A stretch of DNA of 32,910 nt from Planctomyces sp. SH-PL62. Lineage in GTDB: Bacteria; Planctomycetota; Planctomycetia; Planctomycetales; Planctomycetaceae. Below the pieces are notes generated by a model. That model was not told the DNA's origin. It made no database searches and saw only the letters and a program-made list of their open reading frames with translations. Every line of letters starts with the position of its first letter. The first letter of the stretch is position 1. Shown piece after piece: positions 1-8,728 of the stretch. The stretch spans positions 1-32,910 of the forward strand of contig CAMDPX010000062.1 in assembly GCA_945905295.1 (NCBI GenBank). The letters are read 5' to 3'. A program made the position numbers and the translations under genes.

Positions 1-1941
1 CGCTGTCGCGAAGTCGCTTGTGGTCACCACCGACGGCTCGGCGGGAGCCTCGCCCTCCCGGTTCATCAACAGGAGCACTCGATCGGGCAATTGATTTGAC
101 GGAACCGCGAACAACAACCGGCTAGGGATCTGTGGATTGCCATCCAAATCGCGGCGACTGACCAACCACACGACCTCGCGCCGCGCGTGTTGCAGCAGCG
201 TCACCGCATACGCATCGCGGGCGTATCGCCGAGCGTTATCGTTCAGCCCCAGTCGCTGCCGCAGTTCATTCGGCAGAAATAAATCCGAGTTCAAACTCGT
301 CGGCACAAACCCCTCATTGAACGAGGTGACGATCGCGGCCGGTGTGTCGTCCAACGGCAACTCCAGCCAGCCGAGCAGTTCGACGGCATCGGCTTCGGAC
401 TCCGGCGGGACGACCTCTTCGGACAGGCGTTTGACGGCGCAACGCACGGCATCCGCCGCACTCACCAGCGGCGCGATCGACGGCGGAACCTCAGCTAGTT
501 CTCCGATCGCCTGACTCAGTTTCTGGAGTGCTTTGACCAGAACGCGACCTTCGCGGGTCAAGTCGTCAACTTCGCGTTCGCCATAAATCCCGGCCAACCA
601 GGTTCGCAGCGGAATCGCCCATTCGTTCAAAGCTCGCGACGCCCCCTGCAAGGAAGAGAACAAATTGCGCAAGGTTCGCAACAGTTCGTGGGGCAGGTTT
701 TCAACCTGCCCGTCCCCCTTGGAAGAACGACGTCGCCGCGCATTCGGTTGTTCAAGAATCGCCAGCAGCGTCTCCGGCCCCAACGGCAGATGCGTTTGAT
801 AGAGCGCATCCAACTCCGCCAAGTCGATTGGATTCTTCCGCGCCAACGCGGCATCGAGGTCAGGGTGCCGCACGAGCGCTGCGAAATCATCGAAGCGGCT
901 GCGCTCCAGAAAGTCCGCCAGCGCGGTCAACAATCGACAGGGACCAGAGTCCGCCAGGCGCGTCCCTTCGATCCAGTGAGTCGCCACGTCGCACTCGGCA
1001 AGCCGACGTTCGACAAACGACCCCAAGCGATCATCGGCCAAACCGATGACGACTTCATCGGCTCGGAATCGCTCGCCCATTGCCGACAGTTCGCGAGCGA
1101 CCTGCTCTGCTTGCTCGGTCGGGCCATCGCAAACTCGAAGCCGATCCGCCGGGATATCCACCGCGATCTCGGTCCAGGCCGCAGGTAACAAGCAGCCTTG
1201 CGAGTCAAACGACTCCGCGCGATCGGGCGGCGCGGCGATCAGTGCGGTCACTCGTTCTGCCACGAGATTCAGAATCTGCTGCGTCGATTGATTCTGATCG
1301 ACAGTCCCGACCAGCACGATGTCACGATCTGTTTGTGGCTCACGGTGCTTGATCGCCACCAGCCGAGCCGTCTGAACGTCCCACAATTTCAATTCGTCGA
1401 GCGTCCGCAGATACGCTTTCTGTACCTTCTGTAACGTGTCCCAACGGGCCGCCTCCGCGAAGTCCGGCAATTGACGGCCGAGCTTCGCCACATCGCCGAA
1501 GCCGCGACCATCCGCTGCGAGTTCTCGATGCTGATTCCACAACAGCGTCCCCAGCGACCACCAGGCGAGCACGTCGTCCTCGCCAGGGGGACGAGGGATG
1601 ATTTTCTCCAACAGGCTGCGGTCTGATTCGCGCAGCACCTTCGCCCACGTCAGTTGTTGAACCAGATCGCTCGCCAGCGGCTTCTGGAGCGGATACAGCC
1701 GCTCCGGCAATTCCCCGAGCGTCACGATCTGCGGCGGCGTGAGCCGGAGACGTTCGTTCTCCGCCCGCAGGACTAGCAGTTCCAACAACCGCCGTCCCGC
1801 TCGCCGACCGGGCACAACGACAATCACTTCGCCCAGATTTAGCTCGTCTTTTGCCGCATATTTCCGAGCAAGCCACTCGACTGCTGATGGCAACAGCGGC
1901 TGCTCCCAACCCAGAAATTCTCGCGAGATCGACGTCGGCAT
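1..1941 (-). CDS. AddB-like PD-(D/E)XK nuclease/helicase protein, N-terminal part (runs off left edge)
   Basis: An uninterrupted minus-strand frame reads about 647 codons from an ATG at 1941 to the window edge, so the C-terminus is missing. The start (MPTSISREFLGWEQPLLPSA) leads into a Rossmann-like strand, VIVVVPGRRAGRRLLELL, then TPPQIVTLGELPERLYP. This matches the opening of alphaproteobacterial-type AddB proteins (typically VPTRRAARxL), which work with AddA in double-strand-break end processing. The Walker A lysine seen in Bacillus AddB is absent, as in that subfamily. Later segments (DIVLVGTVDQNQSTQQIL; LLGWLELPLDDTPAAIVTSF; a region ending RDLDGNPQIPSRLLFAV) fit the inactive UvrD-like helicase fold. 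The PD-(D/E)XK nuclease domain would lie beyond position 1 and cannot be checked. No convincing ribosome binding site precedes the ATG, so the start is uncertain. It is divergent from the pseudouridine synthase gene, with 264 nt between them. Confidence 0.75.
   Translation of the reverse strand, partial: MPTSISREFLGWEQPLLPSAVEWLARKYAAKDELNLGEVIVVVPGRRAGRRLLELLVLRAENERLRLTPPQIVTLGELPERLYPLQKPLASDLVQQLTWAKVLRESDRSLLEKIIPRPPGEDDVLAWWSLGTLLWNQHRELAADGRGFGDVAKLGRQLPDFAEAARWDTLQKVQKAYLRTLDELKLWDVQTARLVAIKHREPQTDRDIVLVGTVDQNQSTQQILNLVAERVTALIAAPPDRAESFDSQGCLLPAAWTEIAVDIPADRLRVCDGPTEQAEQVARELSAMGERFRADEVVIGLADDRLGSFVERRLAECDVATHWIEGTRLADSGPCRLLTALADFLERSRFDDFAALVRHPDLDAALARKNPIDLAELDALYQTHLPLGPETLLAILEQPNARRRRSSKGDGQVENLPHELLRTLRNLFSSLQGASRALNEWAIPLRTWLAGIYGEREVDDLTREGRVLVKALQKLSQAIGELAEVPPSIAPLVSAADAVRCAVKRLSEEVVPPESEADAVELLGWLELPLDDTPAAIVTSFNEGFVPTSLNSDLFLPNELRQRLGLNDNARRYARDAYAVTLLQHARREVVWLVSRRDLDGNPQIPSRLLFAVPSNQLPDRVLLLMNREGEAPAEPSVVTTSDFATA
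691..711. repeat. Perfect 9-bp hairpin (gggcaggtt-ttc-aacctgccc) inside the addB-like gene
   Basis: A perfect 9-bp stem with a 3-nt loop sits in frame in the addB-like gene and encodes roughly GQVENLP on the minus strand. It follows an arginine/serine-rich stretch that looks like a linker. It resembles the short hairpin repeats elsewhere in the window, although no second copy of this exact family is present here. Confidence 0.6.
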
Positions 1942-2205
1942 GGGGGCGAATTGTGATGCTCCCCAATGACGATTGCCAGCCGCGCCGGTTCCGACCTCGC
2001 TCGCCATTCTGGGGCGTGGCGATACACTCTGCCCCGCCTTACGGCTGAAAACGACCGACGGTTGCGACAACTCGACGGTCAACCCATCACGCTTTTTGCG
2101 AATCCCTGCCTATTCCGCTTCACATTGCTACTGCGGCCATCCGTTGCCGCCACTTCCGAGGTTCGCCTTGTGGAGTGATCTTCTCGCCCACGAAAGGGGC
2201 CGATC

Positions 2206-4674
2206 ATGTCTGACGACACACAACAACCCATTCCCGATATCGAAGCCGCATTGCCGCTTGAGCATGTCGAGCCAATCGAAACCAGCGCCGATTGTCACGA
2301 CGGCGACTCCATCAGCCGCAGGGCGCTAGCCCTCGGTTCGAGCGAGGAATCCGACCTGGAACCGGACGCTAGCGCGTGCCGGCTGATCTCGTCAGAAGAG
2401 CCGGCTGCCATTGATGACGGCGAACCGGAGGCTGAAGTGATCGAACACGGAATGTTCGACGATGCCTCGGACGACTTCGCCTATGAAGCAGCGGACGAAG
2501 AAGAGGCCAATGCCGACATGGAGTCCGAGGACGACTCGGCTCCGTATGACTATGACGGCGTTGTTGACGAGGAATTCGATCCGGCCCCGAAGCAGGAACG
2601 CGAGAACTCCTACGGCAAAAAGAAAGACAAGAAGAAGAAAGCACTCGCCGACGAGTCGGGCATTTCTGAAGTGAGCGAGTTCGATGGCGACAACGATCCG
2701 TCGCCGGGCATGCGTTTGAAAAAGCATGAGCACACCGGGCCGGCGAAGTTTGCTCCACAACGGCTGGCGAAGATTCTGGCGGCGGCGGGAATTGATGCTC
2801 GGCGGAAGTGCGAGGAGTTCGTCACGACCGGCCGCGTCACCGTCGATGGTAAGGTCATCACCGACGTCGCGTTTCGAGCCGATCCGTACTCGCAGAAGAT
2901 TGAGCTTGATGGTGAGAAGCTCAAGGTGCATCGCAAAGTTTACTTCGTGCTCAACAAGCCGCGCGGAGTGCTCTGCACGAACTTCGACCCCTCGGGCAAG
3001 CCGCGAGTCATCGACTTGTTCCCACAGTTCAAGGAGCGAATCTTCGCGATCGGACGTCTCGACGAAGAATCCGAAGGTTTGTTGCTGGTCACGAACGACG
3101 GCGAGCTGGCCAATCGCATGGCTCACCCGCGTTACCGCGTGCCGAAGTTTTACATCTGCCATGTGAAGGGAGTGCCGACTTCCGAAACGCTCGCCGAACT
3201 GAAGCGCGGCATGTACTTCGACGAAGGCAAGTTTTCCGTCGAAGGGGTGCGGATGAAGAAGGCGGTGGGGGACAGCTCGTACTTGGACATCGTGCTGAAC
3301 GAAGGCCAGAACCGCGAGATTCGCCGACTGCTGGCTCGCGTAAATCACAAAGTCATGCGTTTGAAGCGCGTTGGCTTCGGTCCGATCCGGCTCGGCGATT
3401 TGCCGGTCGGTGCGTTTCGGCAACTGACGACTCCGGAAGTCGCGTTGCTCAACGATCTCTCGCAACAGCGAGCCCATCTCGACAACACGGCCGGCCGCGG
3501 TCGCAAGAAGAAGTTTGGCGAGAAACCAAAATTCGGTAGCAAGCCGTTTGGCGCTCGGAGTGAGTCTCCCGCCCCGGCCGAGTTTTCGAGTGAAGGTCGC
3601 CCGCCGCGCAAATCCAACTACGGGAAACCTGCGGCCGGATCAGGACAACCGGAGCGAGCACCTCGTGGTGGTGAATCGTCCTACGGAGATCGTCCGCCAC
3701 GTCGCAAGTTTGTTTCGCAGACCGACGACGGAGTGATTCCTTCGTCGGGCAGCGATGAGGCGGCTCAAGGCAACACACGCCAACGCCGTCCTGAAGGCCG
3801 GCCGCGCCCCGGTGGATATTCTCAAGGGGGCCAAGGCGGACCGCGCAACTACACGCGACGCGATGACGAACAACAAGGGGGCGAGCAAGCTCAAGGGCAA
3901 CGCCGCTACGGACGTCGCGACGACAATCAACAGCAAGGTGACTCGCAAGCGGGGCCGCCACGTCGGTACTCGCAAGGGAGTCGTCCACCGAATCGCCAAG
4001 GTGGCTACGGTCAAGGTGGTCCGCCCGCTCAGCGTCGATCCTCACAAGGGGACGGTGATTCGCGAGGGGGCTACTCATCGGGTCCGCCACAAGGGAGCCG
4101 TCCGCCGCGCCGCTATCAATCGGATCAAACGGGCGAGTCATTTCAGTCGCAGTCCAACCAATCTCAGTCGCAGTCCAACGACAACGACGGGGACTTCAAT
4201 GGTGGCCGTCGTCGATTCGTCACCGATGACACTCCCGAATCGTCATTCACTCGCCGTCCACCCGCTCAGGGCAGCGCACCGCCGCAGCAACGGCGCGGCT
4301 ACAACGACGAGAACTCTCAGCCGCAACCGGGTGGATACTCGTCACAACGGCGACCGGCTCAGCGACGGCGCACTGGCAACGATGAGAGCGCACAGCCGCA
4401 AGCGGGCGGATATTCGTCGCAACGGCGGCCTGCTCGCGGGCCGCCGCGTCCGTACGGCCAAGCGGGAAACCGGGAACTGCCCAGTCGAGGCCAGCGCGGT
4501 GCTCGGCCGCCGAAGCCCATGACGGCTGACGGAAAAGAAATTCTCGAGGGCAAAGTGACTGGGTATCGGTCACTGACCAAAGATGGTCCGGCTCGTCGTC
4601 GCTTCAAGCCGATTCTCGGAATGCAGATCAATCGCAAGAAGCGGCAGGAAAAACGCAAGAAGACTGAAGAATAA
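2206..4674 (+). CDS. RsuA/RluB-family rRNA pseudouridine synthase with long disordered N- and C-terminal extensions
   Basis: An 822-residue protein; family members are usually about 230-300. Residues 1-180 are acidic and low-complexity, ending in a lysine run (KKKDKKKK). An S4 RNA-binding domain begins near residue 184 (QRLAKILAAAGIDARRKCEE). The catalytic domain follows (VLNKPRGVLCTN) with the GRLD motif; the presumed catalytic Asp is residue 286 (IGRLDEESEGLLLVTNDG). The core ends near 425 (EGQNREIRRLLARVNHKVMRLKR is typical of the family). Residues 425-822 are rich in G, Q, R, P and S with repeated SQRRPA/RPPRR-type units and end in a strongly basic KKRQEKRKK segment. The reaction is isomerisation of uridine to pseudouridine in rRNA; the target site cannot be read from sequence. 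The ATG follows a good ribosome binding site (gaaagggg). A hairpin repeat lies in frame at 2314-2384. Confidence 0.93.
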   Translation: MSDDTQQPIPDIEAALPLEHVEPIETSADCHDGDSISRRALALGSSEESDLEPDASACRLISSEEPAAIDDGEPEAEVIEHGMFDDASDDFAYEAADEEEANADMESEDDSAPYDYDGVVDEEFDPAPKQERENSYGKKKDKKKKALADESGISEVSEFDGDNDPSPGMRLKKHEHTGPAKFAPQRLAKILAAAGIDARRKCEEFVTTGRVTVDGKVITDVAFRADPYSQKIELDGEKLKVHRKVYFVLNKPRGVLCTNFDPSGKPRVIDLFPQFKERIFAIGRLDEESEGLLLVTNDGELANRMAHPRYRVPKFYICHVKGVPTSETLAELKRGMYFDEGKFSVEGVRMKKAVGDSSYLDIVLNEGQNREIRRLLARVNHKVMRLKRVGFGPIRLGDLPVGAFRQLTTPEVALLNDLSQQRAHLDNTAGRGRKKKFGEKPKFGSKPFGARSESPAPAEFSSEGRPPRKSNYGKPAAGSGQPERAPRGGESSYGDRPPRRKFVSQTDDGVIPSSGSDEAAQGNTRQRRPEGRPRPGGYSQGGQGGPRNYTRRDDEQQGGEQAQGQRRYGRRDDNQQQGDSQAGPPRRYSQGSRPPNRQGGYGQGGPPAQRRSSQGDGDSRGGYSSGPPQGSRPPRRYQSDQTGESFQSQSNQSQSQSNDNDGDFNGGRRRFVTDDTPESSFTRRPPAQGSAPPQQRRGYNDENSQPQPGGYSSQRRPAQRRRTGNDESAQPQAGGYSSQRRPARGPPRPYGQAGNRELPSRGQRGARPPKPMTADGKEILEGKVTGYRSLTKDGPARRRFKPILGMQINRKKRQEKRKKTEE
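2314..2384. repeat. Two-arm hairpin repeat, GCTA-loop family, in frame inside the pseudouridine synthase gene
   Basis: Arm 1 (2314-2338) and arm 2 (2360-2384) are 25 nt each, in inverted orientation, with a 21-nt spacer. Each arm folds as stem, single-base bulge, stem, with loop GCTA/TAGC. Arm 2 reversed matches 24 of 25 bases with the arm at 20507-20531. Arm 1 has different stem bases (agggc/gccct in place of acgc/gcgt) with pairing preserved. The element contributes roughly 24 codons (SRRALALGSSEESD then LEPDASACRL) to the disordered acidic N-terminus. Confidence 0.85.
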
Positions 4675-4692
4675 GCGGGGCGGAGCCGCAGA

Positions 4693-4786
4693 TACGTAGC
4701 CGTCATCGCTCCGCGTGACGAGCCGAGCGCTTCACCGGCAGGGTTTGGCAACTCGACTCGTCACGCGGAGCGATGAAGGCTACGTA
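4693..4786. repeat. 30-bp inverted repeat (two-arm hairpin element), possible terminator
   Basis: Arm 1 is 4693-4722 and arm 2 is 4757-4786. They pair over 30 bp with one mismatch across a 34-nt spacer (outer end tacgtagcc, inner end cgcgtgacgag). The element begins about 18 nt after the pseudouridine synthase stop codon, so it could end that transcript, although no T-tract follows. Its architecture matches the other two-arm elements in the window. Confidence 0.9.
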
Positions 4787-4956
4787 GCTCGCGTCCCGAC
4801 TCTATTGTTTTCGGCGCTGACGAACTAAACCGACAGCCTCAATCAGCCGATGAATGGTCGTGCCTCAAGTTCGACTGACCGGCAGGGATCGCTCAATTGA
4901 CAAAGTCCCCCGAAAGTCGAGACAACTTCGGGCGTCTCGCATCGCGGCAGTTCGTC

Positions 4957-5016
4957 GGTTGTGTCTCCAACCTGACGGAATGTTCTCAAGCGGGTCGGGT
5001 CGGAGACCCAACCTAC
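4957..5016. repeat. Two-arm hairpin repeat, same family as 26563-26619
   Basis: The right arm (4994-5014) matches 19 of 21 bases with the reverse complement of the arm at 26563-26584. The two differences are partners in the stem (gggAC...GTccc against gggTC...GAccc), so pairing is kept. The left arm near 4957-4973 (gtctccaacctgac) is a diverged inverted copy. Confidence 0.75.
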
Positions 5017-5109
5017 TTCCCACCATCAATCCACATCTGGCTCAGCGTCTCGTCCTCTGAGCTGTGATCCTCGGCCTTCTTAACGGCAATACCAGGAGTC
5101 GCACCCGCA

Positions 5110-6987
5110 ATGTCCACCGCCACCTTGGAAGCTCCCGCATCCAGCAACGGCAAGAAGTTAGAGAATCTCGAAACAGTCGTCATCCGCTTCTGCGGTGACT
5201 CCGGCGACGGAATGCAGTCGGTCGGAATTCAGATGACGAACGCATCGGCGATTTTCGGCAACGACGTTTGCACGTTCCCCGATTTCCCCGCCGAGATTCG
5301 TGCTCCTGCCGGTTCGCTCTTCGGAGTGTCGGGCTATCAGTTGTGCTTCTCGAATCACGACATCTTCACGCCTGGCGATGACGTGGACACGCTGGTCGCG
5401 ATGAACCCCGCGGCGCTCAAGACCAACATTGGCGACCTCAAACGTGGCGGCACGCTGATCGTCAACGAGGAAGAGTTCAACAAGGGTGGGCTGCAAAAAG
5501 CGCTGTACGAAGCGAACCCGCTCGACGACGAAACTTTGATGGCAAAGTTCCGTGTTCACAAAGTGCCGATGACCCGGCTCAATCGCGATGCGGTCGAGGG
5601 TCTGGGACTCAGTTTGAAAAATGCGGACTTGTGCCGCAACTTCTTCGCGCTCGGTTTGGTGTACTGGCTGTACGACCGAGATCCGAAGCCGACCGAAGAG
5701 GCCGTTCGGGCGAAGTTCGCCAAGAAGCCGGATGTCGTCGAAGCCAACTTGCGGGCTCTGCGAGCCGGCATGAATTACGGCTTCTCGACGGAATCGTTCA
5801 CTGTCCATTATCACGTCCCGCCGGCCAAGCTTTCGCCGGGCAAATACCGCAAGATCACTGGCAACGAAGCAGTCGCGATGGGTTTGGCGGTCACGGCCAA
5901 GCTCTCTGGCAAGACAGTCGTCTTCAGCGGCTATCCGATCACGCCAGCCAGCGACATCTTGCATGACCTGTCGATGTTCAAGCACTTCGGCGTGAAGACG
6001 TTTCAGGCCGAAGACGAAATTGCCGCGATGGCTTCCTGCGTGGGAGCCGCCTTCGCCGGAGAATTGGCAGTCACCGCCAGCAGCGGCCCCGGCATCTGCC
6101 TGAAGGGCGAGGCGATGGGGCTGGGAATGATGACCGAGCTGCCAATGGTCATCATCGACGTTCAACGCGGCGGGCCGAGCACCGGTCTACCGACCAAGAC
6201 AGAGCAATCTGACTTGTTGCTCGCGATGTTTGGCCGCAACGGTGAATCGCCGCTGCCGATCGTCGCGGCGAGTGGCCCCGGCGATTGCTTCACGATGATT
6301 CAAGAAGCGTTTCGTATCGCCACCGAGTTCATGTGCCCGGTGATCTTCCTCTCCGACGGCTACATCGCGAACGGAGCTGAACCGTGGCGCATCCCGAACG
6401 TGGAAGACTTACCTCGTTTGAAGATCGACCACCTCGCTACTGCAAACGGTGAAAACGGCGAATACTTGCCGTACAAGCGAAACGAAAAACTCGCGCGCCC
6501 GTGGGTCAAGCCGGGCACGAAGGGCTTGGAGCATCGCATCGGAGGACTCGAAAAGAAGGACGTCACCGGCAATATCGATTACTCGCCGAAGAACCATCAG
6601 CACATGACCAACACGCGAGCCCAGAAGGTCGCGAACATCGCCAATTACATTCCAGAACAAACGGTGGATGGTCCGGCGAATGGCAAGGTGCTCGTCATCA
6701 GTTGGGGCGGCACGTTTGGAGCCGTTCGCACAGCGGTGCAGCAATCTCAGGCGGCGGGCAAATCGGTCGCACACACACACCTGCGATACATGAACCCGTT
6801 CCCACGCAATCTCGGCGCGATCCTGAAGAGCTACGAGAAAGTGCTCGTGCCGGAATTGAACTGCGGCCAGTTGAGTTTGTTGCTACGCAATAAGTACCTC
6901 GTCGACGCCAAGGGCTACAACAAAGTCGAAGGCAAGCCGTTCCTCGTCAACGAACTGGTGAGCGTGATCAGCGAGTTCCACGGTTAA
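5110..6987 (+). CDS. korA: 2-oxoacid:acceptor (ferredoxin) oxidoreductase, alpha subunit with fused gamma domain
   Basis: A 625-residue KorA-type subunit. The N-terminal gamma domain (about residues 20-220) starts with [20 protein letters not shown]. The alpha/pyrimidine-binding domain starts near 245 ([20 protein letters not shown]) and contains the [10 protein letters not shown] motif and [19 protein letters not shown], both hallmarks of this family. With the beta subunit it would oxidatively decarboxylate a 2-oxoacid, most likely 2-oxoglutarate, to the acyl-CoA, passing electrons to ferredoxin in the cytoplasm. Substrate assignment rests on overall resemblance; pyruvate or another 2-oxoacid is not excluded. 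The ATG is preceded by an aggag site. The beta subunit follows after 57 nt, so the two form an operon. No separate delta (ferredoxin-like) subunit is present, as is usual for KorAB. Confidence 0.93.
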   Translation: MSTATLEAPASSNGKKLENLETVVIRFCGDSGDGMQSVGIQMTNASAIFGNDVCTFPDFPAEIRAPAGSLFGVSGYQLCFSNHDIFTPGDDVDTLVAMNPAALKTNIGDLKRGGTLIVNEEEFNKGGLQKALYEANPLDDETLMAKFRVHKVPMTRLNRDAVEGLGLSLKNADLCRNFFALGLVYWLYDRDPKPTEEAVRAKFAKKPDVVEANLRALRAGMNYGFSTESFTVHYHVPPAKLSPGKYRKITGNEAVAMGLAVTAKLSGKTVVFSGYPITPASDILHDLSMFKHFGVKTFQAEDEIAAMASCVGAAFAGELAVTASSGPGICLKGEAMGLGMMTELPMVIIDVQRGGPSTGLPTKTEQSDLLLAMFGRNGESPLPIVAASGPGDCFTMIQEAFRIATEFMCPVIFLSDGYIANGAEPWRIPNVEDLPRLKIDHLATANGENGEYLPYKRNEKLARPWVKPGTKGLEHRIGGLEKKDVTGNIDYSPKNHQHMTNTRAQKVANIANYIPEQTVDGPANGKVLVISWGGTFGAVRTAVQQSQAAGKSVAHTHLRYMNPFPRNLGAILKSYEKVLVPELNCGQLSLLLRNKYLVDAKGYNKVEGKPFLVNELVSVISEFHG

Positions 6988-7044
6988 TGCCCACAACTTT
7001 CAATTTCAAATCACAAGTCTGAAATCACAAAAGGTACCTCCGCG

Positions 7045-8079
7045 ATGTCTGTCGATCTTCCCACTCTTCCGACTCCGACTCTTCAATCGAAGGATTTCGC
7101 CAGCGACCAAGAAGTCCGCTGGTGCCCGCGCTGCGGCGATTACTCGATTCTCGCCCAGATGAAAAAGGTGCTGCCCACGTTGGGCATCCCCAAGGAAAAG
7201 TTCTGTTTCGTGTCCGGAATCGGATGCAGCAGCCGCTTTCCGTATTACGTCAACACCTACGGCCTGCACAGCATCCACGGCCGAGCTCCGGCAGTGGCGA
7301 CGGGCGTGAAGTTGGCCAATCCCGAACTGCAAGTCTGGGTCATCACCGGTGACGGCGATGCCCTATCGATCGGCGGCAATCACTTCCTGCACGCGATCCG
7401 CCGCAATATCGACATGAAGATCATCCTCTTCAACAACCAGATTTATGGTCTGACCAAAGGGCAGTACTCGCCAACCAGCCCGCTCGGCCAGAAGAGCAAG
7501 AGCACACCATACGGCTCGATCGATCACCCGCTCACGCCGCTGTCGGTGGCGATCGGAGCCGAAGCCACGTTCGTCGCTCGTTCCGTCGACGTGGACATCA
7601 AGCATCTCACGATGGTTCTGGAACGCGCCGCACACCACAAAGGGACGGCATTCGTTGAGGTCTATCAAGACTGCAACGTCTTCAATCAGGGAGCGTTCAG
7701 CTATGCCACCGAGAAAGAGACTCGCAGCGACAGCATCGTTTACCTCGAACACGGCAAGCCCTTGATCTTCGGCAAGAACCGTGAGAAGGGCGTTCGCGTT
7801 GCCGAAGGGAATCGCGTGGAGATCGTCCAACTCGGCGGCGACGTGAAAGAAGACGACCTTCTTTTCCACGACGAGAAGACTCCGGAGCCGTCGCTGGCGT
7901 TTTTGCTGTCCCGCATGAGACATCCAGAATTCCCCGAACCGATGGGCATCTTCCGAGCCGTCGAACGTTCGACCTACGACGAGTCTGTCACGAAGCAAGT
8001 CGAAGCCGCTCGCGCGAAGCTCGGCGAAGGCAGCGTCGAAAAACTGCTCAATAGCGGCGACACCTGGTTCGTGAACTGA
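7045..8079 (+). CDS. korB: 2-oxoacid:acceptor (ferredoxin) oxidoreductase, beta subunit (thiamine diphosphate-binding)
   Basis: A 344-residue KorB-type subunit. Cysteines for a 4Fe-4S cluster are visible as WCPRCGDYSIL (about residues 31-34), GIGCSS (about 60) and CNVFN (about 211). The thiamine diphosphate/Mg site is the GDGDALSIGGNHFLHAIRRN segment, closing with ILFNNQIYGLTKGQYSPTS. It binds the cofactor and iron-sulfur cluster and completes the KorA enzyme, which supplies or uses reduced ferredoxin in the citric acid cycle. An aaaagg ribosome binding site precedes the ATG. The short AT-richer spacer before it holds repeated tttcaaatcaca-like words that resemble the ATCTCAA repeat at 11390. 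Confidence 0.93.
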   Translation: MSVDLPTLPTPTLQSKDFASDQEVRWCPRCGDYSILAQMKKVLPTLGIPKEKFCFVSGIGCSSRFPYYVNTYGLHSIHGRAPAVATGVKLANPELQVWVITGDGDALSIGGNHFLHAIRRNIDMKIILFNNQIYGLTKGQYSPTSPLGQKSKSTPYGSIDHPLTPLSVAIGAEATFVARSVDVDIKHLTMVLERAAHHKGTAFVEVYQDCNVFNQGAFSYATEKETRSDSIVYLEHGKPLIFGKNREKGVRVAEGNRVEIVQLGGDVKEDDLLFHDEKTPEPSLAFLLSRMRHPEFPEPMGIFRAVERSTYDESVTKQVEAARAKLGEGSVEKLLNSGDTWFVN

Positions 8080-8141
8080 CGAAGTGCTCGCGGCCGAACA
8101 CCGAAGCCACATGCCGATCGCCGCGATGCCGTTTTTCGATC

Positions 8142-8606
8142 ATGGCTCAACCAGCAATTCTTGTTGTCGGCGATTGGCAGCGTTCCGAGATGTCGCAGGT
8201 CCGTGACTGGATCACTTCCATTGAGTCACGAACTTGTGTGCGGCAGATCAATCATTTGCCCAATGTCGTTATTGAGCCGCCCGATTTGGTCATCGTCTGC
8301 CAATCGTGGTCCGACGAGTTTTCTGCGGACGAAGTCTCCGCAGCGTTGGGACGTTGGCCGCTGGCAATGTGGGTTTGCTGTTACGGTGCTTGGTGCGACT
8401 CTGACGGTCGCACACGCTCGATCTGGCCGATCAGCGTGCGAGTTTCCGCGAGCGACGCCTCCTCCCGATTGAACCACGTCTGGAAAATCCTCACCGAACA
8501 GCGCGGAGAGCCGCTTCCGCTCACCGCCTCACGCGACGAAGCGTTTGCGTTCGATCACGGCGTTGGCGACTTCATTCCCGCCGACTCGACGGCTACCCTA
8601 AACTGA
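8142..8606 (+). CDS. Hypothetical protein, 154 residues
   Basis: Not recognised. The start MAQPAILVVGDWQRSEM and the strand LVIVCQSWSDEFSADEVSAA suggest an alpha/beta fold, perhaps a response-regulator- or flavodoxin-like Rossmann domain. No phospho-acceptor Asp or nucleotide motif can be identified. It contains a cluster of W and C residues (MWVCCYGAWCDSDGRTRSIW). It lies 62 nt after korB on the same strand and 122 nt before the DUF4058-like gene. No signal peptide or membrane helix is visible. A planctomycete-specific protein of unknown function is the honest call. Confidence 0.6.
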   Translation: MAQPAILVVGDWQRSEMSQVRDWITSIESRTCVRQINHLPNVVIEPPDLVIVCQSWSDEFSADEVSAALGRWPLAMWVCCYGAWCDSDGRTRSIWPISVRVSASDASSRLNHVWKILTEQRGEPLPLTASRDEAFAFDHGVGDFIPADSTATLN

Positions 8607-8728
8607 TCGTCGCCGACTCTGTGATTGGATATGGCGAGCCAGGCGGCACCCGATACATTGCCGGCCGTCAATGCCATGAGTCGTCCGTGAGACTGACTGG
8701 GCTCGTGCCCGCAAAAAACGAGTGCGCC

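Larger units (their letters stand above)
4675..5109. other. 435-nt intergenic region holding two hairpin repeat elements
   Basis: No credible gene lies between the pseudouridine synthase and the oxidoreductase operon. A short open frame at 4854-5060 has neither a ribosome binding site nor recognisable protein character. The region contains the long inverted repeat at 4693-4786 and a second repeat at about 4957-5016. The promoter of the downstream operon presumably lies between 5017 and 5109, but no confident -35/-10 pair could be picked. Confidence 0.7.

Noticed and set aside
1340-1966. A 208-residue minus-strand open frame in the first 2 kb
   Set aside because: It overlaps the addB-like frame in another register and lacks protein character, whereas the frame starting at 1941 stays open to the window edge and has recognisable AddB segments.
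2392-3477. A 361-residue minus-strand open frame
   Set aside because: It is opposite the S4 and catalytic domains of the pseudouridine synthase, which are clearly real.
3755-4522. A 255-residue alternative frame within the pseudouridine synthase tail
   Set aside because: The repetitive, GC-rich tail leaves other frames open; the product has no domain, and the main frame continues through with its typical basic C-terminus.
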